Assembly: GCA_030457025.1 (NCBI GenBank)
Contig: JAKDSA010000004.1
Span: 19,706-83,705, forward strand
Direction: 5' to 3'
DNA from: Brevibacterium sp.
GTDB taxonomy: Bacteria; Actinomycetota; Actinomycetes; Actinomycetales; Brevibacteriaceae
DNA: 64,000 nt
Below the pieces are notes generated by a model. The model had not been told where the DNA came from. It searched no databases and saw only the letters and a list, made by a program, of their open reading frames with translations. A program made the position numbers and the translations under genes. Shown piece after piece: positions 60,965-64,000 of this stretch (positions within the stretch are counted from its first letter, which is position 1; each line of letters opens with the position of its first letter).

Positions 60965-62500
60965 ATGACCTCAGATCACAGCACCGGCCGCGATGAGGCG
61001 GCACCCGACCAAGCAGTACGCAGCGATGGCTCACCGTCCGAGGCACCCGCTGCCGACCGAGAGTCCGTCACCCGCGCCGCAGGCGAGTCCGTCCGCAGCG
61101 AGGCCTTCTTCGACCAGCTCGCCGCCCGGGTCGCCCGACGCACCGAGAGCCAGGCCGAAGGCAACGGAGCCGCCGCACGAGCCTACCTCGCCGAGGAGAT
61201 CGTTCCCGAGCTCACTGCGCTGGGCTTCGACTCCACGATCCACGACAACCCGGAATCCGCCGAACACCCGCTGCTCATCGCCTCCCGCATCGAAGATCCG
61301 AACCTGCCCACCGTCCTCCTCTACGGTCACGGCGACGTGCAGTTCGCTCACGACGCGCAATGGTCCGAGGGCCTCGACCCCTGGGTGCTCACCCGCGACG
61401 GCGACCGACTCTACGGCCGCGGCAGTGCTGACAACAAGGGCCAGCACACCGTGAACTCGCTTGCACTGTCGACGCTGCTCGACGCTGTCGCAGCGGGTGG
61501 ACCTGCGACCGACGGGAAGCTCGGATACAACGTGAAGGTCCTCATCGAAACCGCCGAGGAGGCCGGTTCGCGCGGGCTCAAAGCCTTCGCAGCCGCGCAC
61601 CAGGCAGAGCTCGACGCCGACCTCTTCCTCGCCTCCGACGGTCCGCGGATCGCGGCCGAGCACCCGACGCTCTTCCTCGGCTCCCGCGGGGCACTGAACT
61701 TCACGCTCATCGTTCATGACCGCGACGGAGACCACCATTCGGGAAATTGGGGCGGGAAGCTGCGCAACCCAGCCACCGTCCTCGCCGCCGCCGTGAACTC
61801 CCTCGTCGACGGCAACGGGATCATCCGCATTCCCGCACTGCGGCCGGCGGCCCCGCCCACGTCGGTGCTCGACGCAGTGGCGAAGCTGCCTGAAGTGGTC
61901 GAAGAGGGATCGCCGACAGTCGATCGTGACTGGGGTGAGCCCGGACTGACCTCGGCGGAGCGGGTCTTCGCCTTCAACGTCATCGAGGTGCTCGCCCTCG
62001 AGGCAGGAAATCCGGACCAAGTCGTCAATGCGATCCCGGGGACGGCCGCAGCGCATATGCAGCTGCGTTTCGTCGTCGGCACCGACGTCGATGACGTCGA
62101 GACCACGGTGCGAACCCACCTCGAGGAGCAGGGAATCCACGGTGTCGACATCGTCGCCGCGCACTGCATGCCGGCCACCCGCCTGGACCCGAATGCCCGC
62201 GTTGTCGCGGCGGCAGCGGAATCGATCAAGGCAACGACCGGCCTCGAGGCCGCTATCGAACCGAATCTGGGCGGCACCATTCCCAACGATGTGTTCGCCG
62301 AGGTGCTGGGCCTGCCGACCGTGTGGGTGCCGCATTCGTACCCCGGATGCAATCAGCACGCTCCCGACGAACACGCCCTGTCTTCGATTCTCGAACAGGG
62401 GGCTGAGATCATGGCGGGAATGTTCTGGGACATGAGGCAGAACCCGGATGACTGGTTCACCTCGAAGGGCCCCTCGGCGAGCACAGGAGACGCGCAATGA
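60965..62500 (+). CDS. M20 family peptidase/dipeptidase
   Basis: VLLYGHGDVQFAHDAQWSEGLDPWVLTRDGDRLYGRGSADNKGQH, LIETAEEAGSRGL. Confidence 0.9.
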   Translation: MTSDHSTGRDEAAPDQAVRSDGSPSEAPAADRESVTRAAGESVRSEAFFDQLAARVARRTESQAEGNGAAARAYLAEEIVPELTALGFDSTIHDNPESAEHPLLIASRIEDPNLPTVLLYGHGDVQFAHDAQWSEGLDPWVLTRDGDRLYGRGSADNKGQHTVNSLALSTLLDAVAAGGPATDGKLGYNVKVLIETAEEAGSRGLKAFAAAHQAELDADLFLASDGPRIAAEHPTLFLGSRGALNFTLIVHDRDGDHHSGNWGGKLRNPATVLAAAVNSLVDGNGIIRIPALRPAAPPTSVLDAVAKLPEVVEEGSPTVDRDWGEPGLTSAERVFAFNVIEVLALEAGNPDQVVNAIPGTAAAHMQLRFVVGTDVDDVETTVRTHLEEQGIHGVDIVAAHCMPATRLDPNARVVAAAAESIKATTGLEAAIEPNLGGTIPNDVFAEVLGLPTVWVPHSYPGCNQHAPDEHALSSILEQGAEIMAGMFWDMRQNPDDWFTSKGPSASTGDAQ

Positions 62501-63795
62501 GCGAGCACACGATGGCTGCGACTGCCGCCTCGGCGACCAAGCCCGTGCGGCCGTGGAAGGTGATCGTCGCCGCCTCCATCGGCAACGCCCTTGAGTGGTA
62601 CGACATTGCGATCTATGCCTACTTCTCGGTCTACATCTCCGTCGCCTTCTTCCCGTCCGAGAGCCACTCGGTGTCCATCATGCTGGCGCTGGGCACCTTC
62701 GCCCTGTCGTTCTTCATCCGACCCGTCGGTGCGATCGTGCTCGGCAGCTACGCCGACCGCAAGGGCCGCAAACCGGCGCTGACGCTGACGATCTGGCTGA
62801 TGTTCCTGGGCACGCTGATGATCGTCGTCATGCCTCCGGCCCATGTCATCGGCCTGGCCGCCCCGCTGCTCATCCTGCTCGCCCGTCTGATCCAGGGCTT
62901 CGCCGCGGGTGGGGAGTTCGGATCAGCGACCTCACTCATGGTCGAACACCTGCCCAATCGCAAGGGCTTCGCCGCCAGCTGGCAATTCACCTCCCAAGCG
63001 ATGTCGACGATCCTGGCTTCCGTCATCGGTGTCAGCCTGACGACCGGCTTGAGCCAGGAGCAGCTCGAGACCTGGGGTTTCCGTCTGCCCTTCATCGTGG
63101 GCCTGCTGGTCGGACCCATCGGCCTCTACATCCGCCGTCATGTCCCCGAATCACCGGAATTCACCGCCCTCGCGGCTGAGGCACCGAAGCAGACAGCAGC
63201 GATCGGCGGAATCCTGCGCCACCACAAGCTGGCCGTGGTCCTGGCCATCGGCGCCATCGCGGTCTCGACCTGCCTCAACTACTTCATCACCTACGTACCC
63301 ACCTACGCCGTGGACAACCTGGGAATGACGAGCTCTGCCGGCTTCTGGGCCACCCTGGTCTCGGGCATCGTCCTGCTCCTCGTCACCCCGGTCGCCGGCT
63401 ACTTCTGCGACAAGGTCGGACGACTGACATTTATGATCCCGGCTGCCGTGGCCGTGATGGTGCTGACGTGGGTGCTCTTCACCTGGGTCGTCGCGGCCAA
63501 TGCGCTGAGCGTGCTCATCGTCGTCGTCGCGATCTTCTCGGTGCTCAAGGCCGCCTACTATGGTCCGCTGGCCAGCGTCATGGGCGACATCTTCCCCACC
63601 GAGGTGCGCGGCACAGGGCTGTCCCTGGGCTACAACATCGGCGTCGCCATCTTCGGTGGGCTGACACCGCTCGTCGCCGCCTGGCTGATCGGCATCACAG
63701 GTGATGCGAAGGCGCCTGCCTACTGGGTGCTGCTGGCCGGTGTGCTCAGCGTCAGCGCAATCCTCGTGGCCTGGAAGAAGCTCGGCGTGCGCTGA
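62497..63795 (+). CDS. MFS transporter, metabolite:H+ symporter type
   Basis: ASIGNALEWYDIAIYAYFSVYIS, FIRPVGAIVLGSYADRKGRKPAL. ATGA overlap with the peptidase gene. Confidence 0.9.
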   Translation: MSEHTMAATAASATKPVRPWKVIVAASIGNALEWYDIAIYAYFSVYISVAFFPSESHSVSIMLALGTFALSFFIRPVGAIVLGSYADRKGRKPALTLTIWLMFLGTLMIVVMPPAHVIGLAAPLLILLARLIQGFAAGGEFGSATSLMVEHLPNRKGFAASWQFTSQAMSTILASVIGVSLTTGLSQEQLETWGFRLPFIVGLLVGPIGLYIRRHVPESPEFTALAAEAPKQTAAIGGILRHHKLAVVLAIGAIAVSTCLNYFITYVPTYAVDNLGMTSSAGFWATLVSGIVLLLVTPVAGYFCDKVGRLTFMIPAAVAVMVLTWVLFTWVVAANALSVLIVVVAIFSVLKAAYYGPLASVMGDIFPTEVRGTGLSLGYNIGVAIFGGLTPLVAAWLIGITGDAKAPAYWVLLAGVLSVSAILVAWKKLGVR

Positions 63796-63826
63796 CTCGG
63801 TGCGCACTGACTCGGTGCGCGCCCGT

Positions 63827-63894
63827 CGAGAAACGGGGTGCGTGTCGAGACGCATGTGCGTGCGCATGGTTTTCGACGCTCAACCCGTTTCTCG
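63827..63894. repeat. 68-nt dyad element C (25/18/25)
   Basis: CGAGAAACGGGGTGCGTGTCGAGAC / TTTTCGACGCTCAACCCGTTTCTCG, about 20/25 paired; loop GCATGTGCGTGCGCATGG. Confidence 0.75.
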
Positions 63895-64000
63895 GTGGCG
63901 TCGGGGACCACGGGCATTCTCGTCGCCGGCGGGGTGGGCCTGCGGCGTGATCAGTTCAACTGTCCCCGTGCGTCTACGGGCCAGCGATCGATCAGTTCGC

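Overview
This is a high-GC actinobacterial chromosome segment (Brevibacterium-like; genus inferred from gene content and composition, not proven). It is dominated by catabolic operons. (1) Branched-chain/pyruvate dehydrogenase E1a-E1b-E2 (minus, 777-4368). (2) etfBA followed by a large membrane cytochrome-b-like protein with a repetitive Ala/Pro-rich N-terminal arm (6995-11305). (3) Heterotetrameric sarcosine oxidase soxBDAG, then sdaA and purU (12325-19938). (4) An Orn/Lys/Arg-type decarboxylase, LysR, IclR and ABC ATPase block (20120-24898). (5) A mosaic of decayed IS elements (24942-25992). (6) A complete phenylacetate (paa) degradation cluster with a candidate transporter and TetR regulator (28249-43606). 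(7) Assorted transport and enzyme genes, including an OFA-type MFS with a 56-aa partner ORF absent from the supplied track. (8) A glycine-betaine demethylation locus: fdhA, LysR, gbcA-like, gbcB-like and dimethylglycine oxidase-like (50831-58793). (9) Decayed gene remnants, a LysR, an M20 peptidase and an MHS-type MFS. The main unexplained structure is a family of at least eight 68-nt hairpin/dyad elements, each 25-nt arm + 18-nt loop + 25-nt arm, with three arm subfamilies. They sit almost always between convergent genes and are often next to short tandem repeats. Other highlights are a repeated RRGLPRVAGGDPWPPEG motif array on the etf-linked cytochrome b, an L-serine dehydratase missing its SSSHT signature through an apparent in-frame deletion, an orphan DtxR-type iron box, and four matching 18-bp putative PaaR operators. 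All comparisons are by eye; nothing was computed or searched.
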